From contig OZ253559.1 in NCBI GenBank assembly GCA_965262785.1, positions 2,666,001 to 2,730,000 on the forward strand: a stretch of 64,000 nucleotides of DNA. Reading direction: 5' to 3'. The notes beneath the pieces are model-generated. The model was not told where the DNA came from, did no database searches, and was given only the letters and a program-made list of their open reading frames with translations. Made by a program: the position numbers and the translations under genes. Positions within the stretch are counted from its first letter, which is position 1. Each line of letters starts with the position of its first letter. This DNA comes from G965218495 sp965262785 (GTDB lineage Bacteria > Bacteroidota > Rhodothermia > Rhodothermales > Bin80). Below are positions 29,189 to 39,686 of this stretch, one piece after another.

Positions 29189-29518
29189 ATGAATAAGCTC
29201 TTTGGTGCGCTTAACGTCTTAGTAGCACTGGCTGTCCTCCTGTATTACGGCCTGGAGGCGTTCGTATCCGACATGGACCTTTGGGGCATCCTGTCTTGGT
29301 GCATGCTCGTGATGGGTATTGTGACGACCTATCTCATGCTGAGTTCAGGTAGCGAGAATGGAGGCGGCAAAGTACAGGGTCTCATGGTGATGATGATGCT
29401 CTTGCTAGTTCATCATACATTCGTGGGCGGCGGCTTCGATTTGCTGACCTGGGACTTAGTATGTGTGACCTATGCGTTTATGATCGGAGGTGCTGGTCTC
29501 AAGATGTTGAAAGACTAG
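29189..29518 (+). CDS. Small four-helix membrane protein, tandem family copy 4
   Basis: 109 residues from ATG 29189; the open frame extends to an ATG at 29132 but the family start MNKLFGALNVLVALAVLLYY lies at 29189. Helices at about 4-24, 30-48, 60-78 and 88-104. The last helix ends YAFMIGGAGLKMLKD, parallel to the C-termini of the other copies. It is the shortest and most diverged with copy 3. Function unknown. Confidence 0.65.
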   Translation: MNKLFGALNVLVALAVLLYYGLEAFVSDMDLWGILSWCMLVMGIVTTYLMLSSGSENGGGKVQGLMVMMMLLLVHHTFVGGGFDLLTWDLVCVTYAFMIGGAGLKMLKD

Positions 29519-29804
29519 GCGGCCTTTGACTAGGTCCTGCGCAACACAGCTGTGATTCAAGTTTCGCAGGGCGTCCGCCTCTTGGCAGAAGCCAAGGACT
29601 TGGGGCACATCACCTTGGTCGGGAGTACTCAGGCGGGCTCGCTCTGGAGTGAAGGGGGCCTGCGACTGGTCGTAGCGGTAGACCTATGCTGCCGACGACG
29701 TCTGAAGAATCGATGCTGACCCGACAGCAATGGCCATGTAGGTCGGGGCGCTAGCGCAGAATCGCTTGCGGGCTGGCGCGTACCTGTACTGCGCCGGGTC
29801 GGGC

Positions 29805-31088
29805 CTACGGGCTTGGGTACACCCACGGGCCCCGGTAGGGACGGCGCAGCATGGAGGACGCTTCTGCGTCACCCTCGATCTCGCCGCGGTCTCCATCCCA
29901 CAGGAGGCTACGCCCCGTCTTGAGAGAGATCATGGCCAGCAGGCACATGTTGGTGGCGCGGTATCCGTGCTCGATGTCACATGCAGGCCGAGATCCGTCT
30001 GCGATGGAGCGCGTAAAGTCGTCCCAAAGTGCCCGGATGTTCTGGTCATCCGGCTGGTCCAGTTGCGGTTCTTTATGAATAACTGAACCCGACCTGCCTG
30101 ACGGATAGAACGTCCAGCCGTCGCGCCAACCCAGGTGCAGCGTTCCCTTCGTACCGTAGAAGTAGCAGCCAATGTTTGTGGACTCAGCCCTGTTGGCGGC
30201 GTAGAGTCGGTGTTCCCAAGTTGCCGTAAAGGACTCAAAGGTGTAGGTCGCCACCTGTGTGTCCGGAGCATCGGTGCCGTCCGCCCGGATGTGACGCCCT
30301 CCGGTTGAGTAGATCGCGCGGGGGAATCGTTCCTCGGTCCACCATAGGATTTGGTCCAGCCAGTGGATGCCCCAATCACCGAGCTGCCCATTGGCAAAGT
30401 CCAAATACTGGCGGAAACCTCGCGGGTGAATTCGCGGGTTGTAGGGTCGGTATGGTGCGGGCCCGCACCATAGATCCCAGTTGAGCTCTTCCGGAACCTC
30501 CGCATTCGGAGACGGGCTTCCCGGTCCACCCCCGTAGTGCACGAATGCACGCACCATCCCGATGTCGCCGACGGCTCCTGAGCGCAGGAAGCTCATTGCC
30601 GATACATTGTGTGGAGAGACGCGGCGATGTGTTCCCACCTGTACGACCCGGTCATAAGCCCGAGCCGCGGCCAATATTGCCTTACCTTCGTCGACGGTGT
30701 GGCTGATTGGCTTTTCCAGGTACACGTGGGCGCCGTGCCGGATGGCAGCGATGGCGCCCAAAGCGTGCCAATGGTCGGGCGTAGCCACAATCACGATATC
30801 CGGCCGCTCAGATGCCAAAAGCTCGCGGTAGTCCTCAAAGCGCTTGGGTCGCACACCGGTAAGTGCGGCAACCTCATCTCTGGCAGCAGTCAGGTGGCGC
30901 TGGTCCACATCGCACAGCCCTGCGACTTGGACCGACCCCGTAGCCAGCGCCGTACGGAGAATGTTCATACCCCACCAGCCTGAGCCAACTAGCGCAGTTC
31001 GATAGGGGACCTTGGGAGAAGAAGCGCGAATAAGCGGCGCGGCCGCGAGGCCGGTAGCCACCGTACGAACAAACTCCCGCCGCTGCAT
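29805..31088 (-). CDS. Gfo/Idh/MocA-family oxidoreductase, Tat-exported
   Basis: 427 residues. The N-terminus MQRREFVRTVATGLAAAPLIRASSP is a twin-arginine signal, so the enzyme is exported with its bound NAD(P). The Rossmann part shows ALVGSGWWGMNILRTALATG, AGLCDVD and the motif HVYLEKPISHTVDEG with the conserved E-K-P; the substrate domain includes DWGIHWLDQILWW, a G-D-x-G-x-H-x-x-D version of the family catalytic region, and GTKGTLHLGWRDGW. Substrate unknown; related exported proteins act on sugars. Its ATG directly abuts the stop of the LVIVD gene, with no gap, so the two are translated from one message. Confidence 0.88.
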   Translation of the reverse strand: MQRREFVRTVATGLAAAPLIRASSPKVPYRTALVGSGWWGMNILRTALATGSVQVAGLCDVDQRHLTAARDEVAALTGVRPKRFEDYRELLASERPDIVIVATPDHWHALGAIAAIRHGAHVYLEKPISHTVDEGKAILAAARAYDRVVQVGTHRRVSPHNVSAMSFLRSGAVGDIGMVRAFVHYGGGPGSPSPNAEVPEELNWDLWCGPAPYRPYNPRIHPRGFRQYLDFANGQLGDWGIHWLDQILWWTEERFPRAIYSTGGRHIRADGTDAPDTQVATYTFESFTATWEHRLYAANRAESTNIGCYFYGTKGTLHLGWRDGWTFYPSGRSGSVIHKEPQLDQPDDQNIRALWDDFTRSIADGSRPACDIEHGYRATNMCLLAMISLKTGRSLLWDGDRGEIEGDAEASSMLRRPYRGPWVYPSP

Positions 31089-32390
31089 CTACTGTGCCTC
31101 GTCGTCCCAGTCCTGAACGCTGGATATGTTTGGCACACCGTAGTGGGCGCCATTCCAACCGTCAAACCCGGCCATGCGGAAGGTCCAAAATCCGGTTGTC
31201 ATATCGGATACTGCGATCAGGCCATCCTCATTTCGTACGTCTACGCCAAAGGCACCGTTGATAACGGAAATCCACTCATGCGTTGGCGGTCCAATGTACG
31301 TGTCGTAGTACCCGACGGTCTTGGGGTGATGCGGGTCCTCCAAACTGAATATCTGCAGCCCGTCAAGGTATCCGGACACGAATACATACGGCCAGCGGAC
31401 CTCATGATTGTGTACTAAGTTCTTCCAGTCGGCGGTCCATGCCGAAATAGGCTCACGTATTACCGTCTCCTCTCCCTTGAGTGCAGGCTCAAGGTCAAAT
31501 ATGCGGAGTGGGGAATACTGGTATTCTGCTTCCGCCACCACGTAGCGACCGTCAGGGCTGGGTGTGAATGTGTGACCCCAATCCACGCCACGGACCCCGA
31601 CCAGCGAGATCTTGAGCTCAGGGTTGGCCAGGTCGGTGATGTCAAAGACATAATAGCCTCCTGTCCCGCCCCCATAGAAGCGATCTTCGCCAGTGGCTGG
31701 GTGCCGCGCAGCGTAGAGGTCGTGGTACGACGTGGTTCGCATGGACCGCCCAGGTACATTTGGGACAGGAACCTCGCCGACCAGCGCACCATCCACATTG
31801 CCCGAGATGACTTCTGTCAGGTCGTATATGTGGGCCTTGCCCGTGCGTACCGTCGTTAATAGCAATGGATGGCCATTGGAGTGTTTGTAGATGAAGATGT
31901 TGTGGAATCCTCCCGGGTAGTCCGGGATGCGGATGCGCGTAACCTCCCTCACTGCGTCAGGATCGGGCAAGCCTGTAACATCGAACACTACAGCACCCAG
32001 ATCATGGTCCGGGCCTTGGCCAAACTCAAAGGACTGGACGACATAGTAGCGGCCCTGCCACTTGAAGTACTTTACATCCATCCCGCCGCGGTTCATGTGC
32101 AGGTCCTGGTCTTCCAGGCGCCACCGCAACAAGACTTGGGGCGCTGCCGGGTTGCTGAGGTCAATGATGTCCATGCCCTTGGGCCCTTCCTCAAGAATAG
32201 AGGCGCGTCCTACATAGGCGTATGGGCGATGCATTTCCTGCTCCAACTCCATGTCTGTTACGGTCATTCTGCCACCCAGTGGCACATGACCCACCACGGA
32301 GACGTTCTCTGAACCGGGCTTTTCGGGAGTCCACTGGGCATTCGCTAGCGGTGTCAGAAGGAGGGCAGCTAAGAGTGTGGCAGTACGCAT
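31089..32390 (-). CDS. Secreted LVIVD-repeat (beta-propeller-like) protein
   Basis: 433 residues from ATG 32390, where a signal peptide begins (MRTATLLAALLLTPLANA|QW). The mature part has repeated strands of the LVIVD type: GMDIIDLSNPAAPQVLLRW, AVVFDVTGLPDPDAVREV, YYVFDITDLANPELKISLV, LQIFSLEDPHHPKTVGYYDTY, which in known proteins form a propeller at the cell surface. No catalytic motif is evident. Four residues or so of histidine-containing loops (HDLYAARH, HEWISV) are present. It lies upstream of, and abuts, the Tat-exported oxidoreductase, so the two probably serve one extracytoplasmic task. Confidence 0.8.
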   Translation of the reverse strand: MRTATLLAALLLTPLANAQWTPEKPGSENVSVVGHVPLGGRMTVTDMELEQEMHRPYAYVGRASILEEGPKGMDIIDLSNPAAPQVLLRWRLEDQDLHMNRGGMDVKYFKWQGRYYVVQSFEFGQGPDHDLGAVVFDVTGLPDPDAVREVTRIRIPDYPGGFHNIFIYKHSNGHPLLLTTVRTGKAHIYDLTEVISGNVDGALVGEVPVPNVPGRSMRTTSYHDLYAARHPATGEDRFYGGGTGGYYVFDITDLANPELKISLVGVRGVDWGHTFTPSPDGRYVVAEAEYQYSPLRIFDLEPALKGEETVIREPISAWTADWKNLVHNHEVRWPYVFVSGYLDGLQIFSLEDPHHPKTVGYYDTYIGPPTHEWISVINGAFGVDVRNEDGLIAVSDMTTGFWTFRMAGFDGWNGAHYGVPNISSVQDWDDEAQ

Positions 32391-32450
32391 GGGAATTCCT
32401 CGTTGAGACAGTTCCACTCAAGATACACCTCCTCCAAGTTCAAAAGCACG

Positions 32451-33122
32451 TTACCGGTCGTATGTAAACCGGTGGGCCAAGCGTGAAGGGGGCGTACCGA
32501 ATTGGTAGGAAAGCCAGAGGAATGCATTGCGCACCTGCTGGCGCAGTACGCCATGCTCCGAAAACCGCCGCGACGCAGTGGTAACTGCCGGCTTCAAGAA
32601 GCGGAAGCCTCCCCGCCGGTAGAGCACGCGTACTAGCTGGAGGTCCTCAAAGATGGGGATGCTGGCAAACCCGCCTACCTCCTCCATGGTCGATCTGCGC
32701 ACAAAGAGCGTACGGTCTCCAAAACAAAGCGAGGGCAGGTTCAAGCTCGAGCACCACGCAAATAGCTGGAGTAGCCAATGGCTAGCATCGAAGCGCAGGG
32801 AAAACGTTCCTGCCTCGACGGTCGGGCTGGCCAGCGCCCGCCGCACGTGACTGAGTGCGCCGGCAGGCAGAACTGTGTCGGCGTGTACAAAAAGAAATGC
32901 GTCGCCCGTAGCAGCCTTCCAGCCTGCATTCAACTGAGCAGCGCGACCGCGCGGCGCCTGCTGCACGCGAGCGTAGCGTGCGGCCTTTTCGCACGTGTCG
33001 TCTGTTGATTGTCCATCCACCACAATGACCTCAACCGGACCGCACTGCGCGACTACCGAGTCCAACGTAGCCGTGATATATGCGGACTCGTTAATGGTCG
33101 GAATGATGACGGAGATCTTCAC
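32451..33122 (-). CDS. Family 2 glycosyltransferase (TIGR04283-like)
   Basis: 223 residues, GTG start at 33122. GT-A fold motifs: ISVIIPTINESAYI, VIVVDGQSTDDT and the nucleotide-sugar/metal segment FLFVHADTVLPAGAL. Then LPSLCFGDRTLFVRRSTMEEVGGFASIPIFEDLQLVRVLYRRG, typical of the TIGR04283 group of cytosolic glycosyltransferases. The acceptor is unknown. It starts 21 nt after pgk and seems to be the third gene of a gap-pgk-glycosyltransferase operon. Confidence 0.83.
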   Translation of the reverse strand: MKISVIIPTINESAYITATLDSVVAQCGPVEVIVVDGQSTDDTCEKAARYARVQQAPRGRAAQLNAGWKAATGDAFLFVHADTVLPAGALSHVRRALASPTVEAGTFSLRFDASHWLLQLFAWCSSLNLPSLCFGDRTLFVRRSTMEEVGGFASIPIFEDLQLVRVLYRRGGFRFLKPAVTTASRRFSEHGVLRQQVRNAFLWLSYQFGTPPSRLAHRFTYDR

Positions 33123-33143
33123 CGCAGCGCCGGAATCTTCGCG

Positions 33144-34343
33144 TCAGGACTTGTCCGTCAGTGAAGCAACACCGGGCAAGGTCTTGCCTTCCAGGAAGTC
33201 CAGCATTGCACCGCCACCGGTGCAAACGTGGGTCACGCCATTTGCCAAGCCGGCCTGCATGATGGCAGCGACAGAGTCGCCGCCGCCGACCACGGTAGAC
33301 GCGCCGCGACCAGTGGCCTCTACCAATGCGAGCGCCATCGCATTGGTGCCCTCGGCGAATGCGGGCACCTCAAAGACACCCATCGGTCCATTCCATATCA
33401 CGGTGCGGGCACCGTGGATCACTCGGCGGTATGCCTCCACAGTACGGGGGCCAATGTCGAGTCCTATACGTCCTTGCGGTATCGGGCCTGAAATCACGCG
33501 CCGGTGCGCGACATCTCCAAACCCCGTACTGGTCACATGATCCGCAGGAAGCCGGAGCTTGCCGCCCGCCGCCTCATAGATGTTCAATGCGTCCTCGAGC
33601 CGGTCATCTTCAACCAGGGAATTGCCCATTTCCTGGCCGAGCGCCTTTAGAAATGTGTAGCTCATGGCACCGCCCACCAGAACGGTATCAACCCCGGCTG
33701 CCAGGCTGGTTAGCACCCCGATCTTGTCTGATACCTTGGCGCCTCCCACCAAGGCAACCACAGGGCGTACGGGCGATTCCGTGATCCTGCCCAGCTGTTC
33801 CAATTCTCGCTGCAGGAGGTAGCCGGCCGCCGCAACGGGCACACGTGATGCAACCCCTACGTTGGATGCATGAGCTCGATGTGCCGTTCCAAAAGCATCG
33901 TTGACGAAGAGGTCACCCAATGCCGCGAGCGACGCCGCAAAGGCGGAGTCGTTATTCGTCTCGCCGCGATGAAACCTTGTATTCTCCAGGAGCAAAACGC
34001 CAGACTGTGGCATGATGCTGATGGCATTTTGTACCTCTTTGCCCACCGTGGCCCCGGCAAAGTCAACCGGAGTTCCTAGTGTTTCGCCCAAGTACGTGGC
34101 TACGGGTGCCAGGCTGAATTCCGGCTTGGGCGTGCCCTTAGGACGCCCTAGGTGACTCATCAGGATGGGTTTGCCTCCCGCATGCAAGATCGCTTCGATC
34201 GTGGGCAGCGCAGCGTTGATGCGTGTGCCATCGGCGACCGCGAATCCACCCGCCGCATCTTTCAGCATTGGCACGTTAAAGTCCACCCGCACAAGGACGC
34301 GCTTGCCTCGCATGTCAAGGTCATCCAGCGTGAGCTTTCTCAT
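33144..34343 (-). CDS. pgk: Phosphoglycerate kinase
   Basis: 399 residues, full length. N-terminal substrate domain: RVLVRVDFNVPM, the HAGGKPILMSHLGRPKG loop and ENTRFHRGETNND. C-terminal nucleotide domain: VALVGGAKVSDKIGVL, GGAMSYTFLKALG, WNGPMGVFEVPAFAEGT and VVGGGDSVAA. It makes ATP from 1,3-bisphosphoglycerate in glycolysis, the step after GAPDH, whose gene ends 27 nt upstream. Confidence 0.97.
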   Translation of the reverse strand: MRKLTLDDLDMRGKRVLVRVDFNVPMLKDAAGGFAVADGTRINAALPTIEAILHAGGKPILMSHLGRPKGTPKPEFSLAPVATYLGETLGTPVDFAGATVGKEVQNAISIMPQSGVLLLENTRFHRGETNNDSAFAASLAALGDLFVNDAFGTAHRAHASNVGVASRVPVAAAGYLLQRELEQLGRITESPVRPVVALVGGAKVSDKIGVLTSLAAGVDTVLVGGAMSYTFLKALGQEMGNSLVEDDRLEDALNIYEAAGGKLRLPADHVTSTGFGDVAHRRVISGPIPQGRIGLDIGPRTVEAYRRVIHGARTVIWNGPMGVFEVPAFAEGTNAMALALVEATGRGASTVVGGGDSVAAIMQAGLANGVTHVCTGGGAMLDFLEGKTLPGVASLTDKS

Positions 34344-34370
34344 GCACGACTGACCGATAGCGGAAGGGCA

Positions 34371-35438
<1,068 letters not shown>

Positions 35439-35528
35439 TCAACTAGTCGTGAAGACAATCGAATTGCGGCGTTGCCGGCCAACCACGGGGAACGAAGGAC
35501 GCCTTGGATGTTTAACGGCCTTGGCAAG

Positions 35529-35546
35529 TAGAGGAGGAGTCCTCTA
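35529..35546 (+). other. Short perfect hairpin in the gap/TPR divergent region
   Basis: TAGAGGA (35529-35535) pairs with TCCTCTA (35540-35546) around a GGAG loop, ending 26 nt before the ATG of the TPR gene. It would lie in that gene's 5' UTR and exposes a purine-rich GGAG in the loop, or could serve as a protein-binding palindrome. Confidence 0.35.
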
Positions 35547-35572
35547 GTTTATTGTGATGAAACGCACCCGGA

Positions 35573-36274
35573 ATGGCAACCTCTAGGGCACCCAAGACGA
35601 TTTCCAGGCGGAGTGAGCTCCGCAAGGATGCGGCTACGACCGTTTTTATCCGCATTCAGGACACATTTAGCGCATACCGGCGGTACCTTATGTACTCGGG
35701 CATCGGTGCCGCAATCATCGGCGTCTGCATCTTGAGCTACATCTTCGTTCAGCGCACCCGCTCGCAACGGGCGAACGAACACCTTGGGGGCATTGTCCTA
35801 TACTATGAGCGTGGTGAGTACCGGACCGCCCTAGACGGAGCAGGCGAAGTCCTGGGACTCGTTGACATCATCGAAATGTCTGGTAACACCGGTGCCGGGA
35901 ACATGGCACGTTTCTATGCGGCGAATGCTGCATTTACGCTCCGTGAATTCGATCAGTCGCTGGAGTGGTTCAAGGCGTTCCGGGGTAAGGGAGGCATGTT
36001 GGAAGCTAGCGCCCTGGACGGGCAGGCCGCCATCTACGAGATGCGCGAGCAGTACGAGGAAGCTGGTGAGTTCTACGAACGCGCAGCTCGCGCCTACGAA
36101 GACGCGTTGCGATCTCCGGAATACCTGAAGAAGGCGGCCCGCGCCTACCAGAAGCAGGGCGTATACCAGAAGGCCGAAGCATTGCTCTTGCGGATCCGTG
36201 AAGACTACCCGGACTCGGAGGCCGCCCAAGATCTGGACTTTCACCTCGGCTTCGTACGCGCGAAACTGAAGTAG
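35573..36274 (+). CDS. Membrane-anchored TPR protein
   Basis: 233 residues. A basic cytosolic N-terminus (to about 38) precedes one membrane helix (YLMYSGIGAAIIGVCILSYIFVQ), then about 170 residues of tetratricopeptide-like helices in the periplasm: ARFYAANAAFTLREFDQSLEWFKAF, ASALDGQAAIYEMREQYEEAGEFYERAARAYEDALRSP, AARAYQKQGVYQKAEALLLRIREDYPDS. The layout resembles YfgM-type proteins, which act around the Sec translocon and BAM, but the family is inferred from layout only. It is followed after 13 nt by the response regulator. Confidence 0.75.
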   Translation: MATSRAPKTISRRSELRKDAATTVFIRIQDTFSAYRRYLMYSGIGAAIIGVCILSYIFVQRTRSQRANEHLGGIVLYYERGEYRTALDGAGEVLGLVDIIEMSGNTGAGNMARFYAANAAFTLREFDQSLEWFKAFRGKGGMLEASALDGQAAIYEMREQYEEAGEFYERAARAYEDALRSPEYLKKAARAYQKQGVYQKAEALLLRIREDYPDSEAAQDLDFHLGFVRAKLK

Positions 36275-36287
36275 CCTACGCCTCGTC

Positions 36288-37679
36288 ATGGCTTCGCCTT
36301 CCGTCCTCGTCGTAGACGACGAAGCGAGCATTCGCCGCACGTTGCGAGAAATCCTGGAGTATGAGGGTCTGGTGGTTGACGAAGCCCAGGATGGGGTAGA
36401 GGCAATCAAGAAAGTGCGCGCGCGGTCATATGATGTCGCGCTCCTCGACATCAAGATGCCACGCAAAGACGGTCTGGAGGCACTGGCCGAACTCGTGGAA
36501 AAGTGGCCGGAGCTGCCGGTCATCATGATCAGCGGACACGCAGATGTGAAGACTGCCGTGGAAGCCACGCACACAGGTGCGTTTCACTTCATTGAAAAGC
36601 CGCCCGACCTGCATCACCTCTTGGTTACGGTCCGTTCTGCGTTGGAGCGCGGTCGCCTTGTCTTGGAAAACCGGCGCATGCGTCAGACTATTGTTGAGCG
36701 GCGTGAGAATGAGCTGACGCCCATCTTGGGGAACAGTCCCGCAATCGGACGCATCAAAGAAATCATCAAACGGGTGGCACCAACGGAAGCCCGCGTACTG
36801 ATTACTGGAGAGGCCGGCACGGGCAAGGAGTTAGCCGCGAAGTGGCTCCACCACCTCAGTCCACGCAGAAAGGGGCCACTGGTAGCCGTGAACTGCGCGG
36901 CGATCCCGGCCGAACTCATCGAAAGCGAACTATTTGGGCACGAAAAGGGCTCCTTCACCGGTGCCATCAAGCAACGCATCGGCAAGTTTGAGCAGGCGCA
37001 TCGGGGCACGCTGTTCCTGGATGAAGTTGGAGACATGAGCCTGTCAGCCCAGGCCAAAGTGCTTCGGGCTTTGCAGGAAAACAAGGTCACGCGCGTGGGA
37101 GGCGACCGCGCCATCAAGGTGGATGTCCGTGTCGTTGCGGCTACGAACAAGGACCTGCGCCAGCGCATTGAGGAGGGGGCATTTCGTGAGGACCTGTACC
37201 ATCGTCTCAGCGTAATTTTTGCTCATCTGCCACCTGTCAGAGACCGTAGAGGCGATCTACCGGTGCTGCTGGGCCATTTCCTGACAAACCTGGCCCAGCG
37301 CAATGGGTTGCCGCCGAAGACAGTCGCGCCTGCGGCGATGCGGCGGCTGGCGAATTTGCCATGGCGCGGCAACGTGCGCGAAATCCACAACGTGGCCGAG
37401 CGCCTGCTGATCTTGGGACATCCGACCGAAATCACCGCCCTCGATGTCGAAAGCTATGTCCACGCAGGTGTCGGGCACAGCGACACTCTGGCGGGCCTGA
37501 TGCACCGGTTCGACGATCTCGGAGAGTACCGCAACATGGCGGAAAAGCTGTTTCTGACGCAGAAGCTGAATGATAACGACTGGAACATCAGCCGTACTGC
37601 CGAGCGCATTGGAATACAGCGCTCCAACCTCTACTCCAGAATCCGGCGACTAGACATTCAGCGCGACCATGGACCGTAA
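36288..37679 (+). CDS. Sigma-54-dependent response regulator (NtrC/NtrX type)
   Basis: 463 residues in three domains. Receiver (1-120): LVVDDEASIRRTL, phospho-acceptor in DVALLDIKMPRKDG, K in FHFIEKP. AAA+ (about 143-375): Walker A GEAGTGKE, the sigma-54 contact loop as ESELFGHEKGSFTGA (GSFTGA instead of the commoner GAFTGA), Walker B GTLFLDEVGDM and the arginine-finger region. C-terminal Fis-type helix-turn-helix: NDNDWNISRTAERIGIQRSNLYSRIRRLDI. No histidine kinase gene is adjacent, so the partner is encoded elsewhere. It overlaps the next gene by 11 nt. Confidence 0.93.
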   Translation: MASPSVLVVDDEASIRRTLREILEYEGLVVDEAQDGVEAIKKVRARSYDVALLDIKMPRKDGLEALAELVEKWPELPVIMISGHADVKTAVEATHTGAFHFIEKPPDLHHLLVTVRSALERGRLVLENRRMRQTIVERRENELTPILGNSPAIGRIKEIIKRVAPTEARVLITGEAGTGKELAAKWLHHLSPRRKGPLVAVNCAAIPAELIESELFGHEKGSFTGAIKQRIGKFEQAHRGTLFLDEVGDMSLSAQAKVLRALQENKVTRVGGDRAIKVDVRVVAATNKDLRQRIEEGAFREDLYHRLSVIFAHLPPVRDRRGDLPVLLGHFLTNLAQRNGLPPKTVAPAAMRRLANLPWRGNVREIHNVAERLLILGHPTEITALDVESYVHAGVGHSDTLAGLMHRFDDLGEYRNMAEKLFLTQKLNDNDWNISRTAERIGIQRSNLYSRIRRLDIQRDHGP

Positions 37680-38952
37680 GACGAGGCCAATTTTGCTGCC
37701 GAATGCCCTGCGGCTCTGCCTGCCCGTTGTGATCCTATGCACAGGTGGCCTGTTTAGCGGAGCCGTCGCGCTGGCCCAGAACGGGGCGCAGCGGCTGCAG
37801 GTCTATCTGGATTGCGACGAGTGCGACGACGACCACATACGAACAGAAATCACGTGGGTAGACTACGTGCGGGATCAGGAACTTGCCGAAGTGCACATCT
37901 TCATCACGACGACCCGCACCGTGCTCAGCGGTGAGCAATACGAGTTCTCGTTTATCGGGCGAGGTGACTTTGACGCGATGCAGTATACGTATACCCGGAC
38001 GGTAGACCAGTCCGCAACTAATGATGAGGAGAGGGAGATCGTCAACGAGGCCATTCGGGTCGGCCTGGTACCGTTCGTGACGCAGATGGACCCGGAAGCC
38101 TTTACCGTGCACTACGACCGGACGGACGCGCGCAACGCCGAAGAGTCGCCGGAGCGCGACGCGTGGCGACACTGGACCTTTACATTCTATGGCGGGGACT
38201 TGGAAGTGGACTTGGAGTCGAATCGCGAGGTGTATGACTCGCGCTGGGGATTTTTTGCGGACCACCACAGCGAGGAGTGGAAAATACGTATAAGACCGTA
38301 CTTCAATTATGACGTCTATATCGTGCGGCGCGAGGGCAGGGACGACATTCGCAGTAGTATTGCGCGGCATGGATTCGACGGCAATATCATCAAGAGCCTG
38401 GGTGCACACTGGTCGGCAGCCCTATTCGGCACGTATATTACGCGCAACGATCGAAACCTTCGGCACCAAGGAGAGCTCCAGCCTGGCGTGGAGTACAGCT
38501 TTTTGCCGTATGCGGAGGCCACGCGCCGTACCATTACCCTGTCTTATTTGCTGGGAGTGACCTATTCGGACTACTATGAGGTAACAATCTTTGACGTCAA
38601 GCAGGAGTGGCTTCCACGCCACGAAATTGACTTCTCGGTGGCACTGCGCAGGCCTTGGGGAGACATATACGGGGGTGTCGAGGTATCGCAATACCTTCAT
38701 GACACCTCCGTGCTGAGCGCCGAATTTGGAGGCGCGATCTCCGTGCGCCTGTTCGAAGGCTTTTCGCTACAGGTTGAAGGAGAGTACGAGATGATTCGGG
38801 ACCAGCTTACACTGCCCAAGGGCGATGCTTCGCTTTCTGAAATCCTACTCCAGCAACGAGAGCTGGCAACGGACTACGCCTTCTCTTCCTCAATTGCCTT
38901 CACGTATACCTTCGGGTCGCGCTTCGCGAATGTCGTTAACACGCGTTTCTGA
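37669..38952 (+). CDS. Outer-membrane beta-barrel protein of unknown family
   Basis: 427 residues. A signal peptide ([23 protein letters not shown]) is followed by a soluble part with an acidic Cys-containing start ([18 protein letters not shown]) and a long run of alternating amphipathic strands ([79 protein letters not shown]) ending in [18 protein letters not shown] with a terminal Phe, as for barrels inserted by BAM. I do not recognise a named family. It overlaps the regulator gene by 11 nt and ends 2 nt before the LolD gene. Confidence 0.75.
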   Translation: MDRKTRPILLPNALRLCLPVVILCTGGLFSGAVALAQNGAQRLQVYLDCDECDDDHIRTEITWVDYVRDQELAEVHIFITTTRTVLSGEQYEFSFIGRGDFDAMQYTYTRTVDQSATNDEEREIVNEAIRVGLVPFVTQMDPEAFTVHYDRTDARNAEESPERDAWRHWTFTFYGGDLEVDLESNREVYDSRWGFFADHHSEEWKIRIRPYFNYDVYIVRREGRDDIRSSIARHGFDGNIIKSLGAHWSAALFGTYITRNDRNLRHQGELQPGVEYSFLPYAEATRRTITLSYLLGVTYSDYYEVTIFDVKQEWLPRHEIDFSVALRRPWGDIYGGVEVSQYLHDTSVLSAEFGGAISVRLFEGFSLQVEGEYEMIRDQLTLPKGDASLSEILLQQRELATDYAFSSSIAFTYTFGSRFANVVNTRF

Positions 38953-38954
38953 TT

Positions 38955-39656
38955 ATGGCCGAGCTCCTCTCTGCTGAAGCCATTGAGAAGAGCTATCCGA
39001 CTGGCACGGGTGGGCGTTTGGATGTCCTTAAGGGCGCTTCGCTTACGGTACAAAGAGGCGAGATCGTTGCGATAGTTGGAGAGAGTGGCACAGGCAAGAG
39101 TACACTGCTCCACATCCTGGGCGCGCTGGACCGGCCCGACGCAGGGCACGTCTTCTATAGAGGTGCGGACATTTTTGAAAAAGGAGATCGTGCGCTGGCG
39201 CGTTTTCGCAACGAGTCTGTAGGTTTTGTGTTTCAATTCCATCACCTGTTGCCGGAGTTTAGTGCGCTGGAAAACGTCGCCATGCCTGCGCTGATCAGAG
39301 GACGCCGCATGGCGTTGGCCCGCACGCGGGCGCGCCAGCTTCTGGATCAGGTTGGGCTTGCGGACAGGGCCTCGCACCGGCCAAGCGAGCTCAGTGGTGG
39401 GGAGCAGCAGCGCGTAGCAGTGGCTCGTGCGCTCATGAATGAGCCCGGGCTCATTCTGGCGGATGAGCCGACTGGGAACTTGGATGCCAAGAATGCAGCT
39501 GTGCTGCACGAGGCTATCGTAGACTTGAGCCGTGTCCACGGGCAGACCTTCGTGATTGTGACTCACAACCCGGCCCTGGCCGCAATTTGTGGCCGCGTGC
39601 TGCACTTGGAGGAGGGCCAAATCGCAACAGGTGGAACAAAATCATTGCCCACATAA
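38955..39656 (+). CDS. ABC transporter ATP-binding protein, LolD/MacB type
   Basis: 233 residues with all ATPase motifs: Walker [11 protein letters not shown]-loop [23 protein letters not shown], signature [15 protein letters not shown], Walker [13 protein letters not shown] and switch H in VIVTHNP. The [10 protein letters not shown] and EPTGNLD forms are typical of LolD, which drives lipoprotein release from the inner membrane with LolC/E. No permease gene lies next to it, so LolD is the best but not the only reading. Confidence 0.88.
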   Translation: MAELLSAEAIEKSYPTGTGGRLDVLKGASLTVQRGEIVAIVGESGTGKSTLLHILGALDRPDAGHVFYRGADIFEKGDRALARFRNESVGFVFQFHHLLPEFSALENVAMPALIRGRRMALARTRARQLLDQVGLADRASHRPSELSGGEQQRVAVARALMNEPGLILADEPTGNLDAKNAAVLHEAIVDLSRVHGQTFVIVTHNPALAAICGRVLHLEEGQIATGGTKSLPT

Positions 39657-39686
39657 TACGTTAGTGTTCCACTAGCCTGTGTGAAA

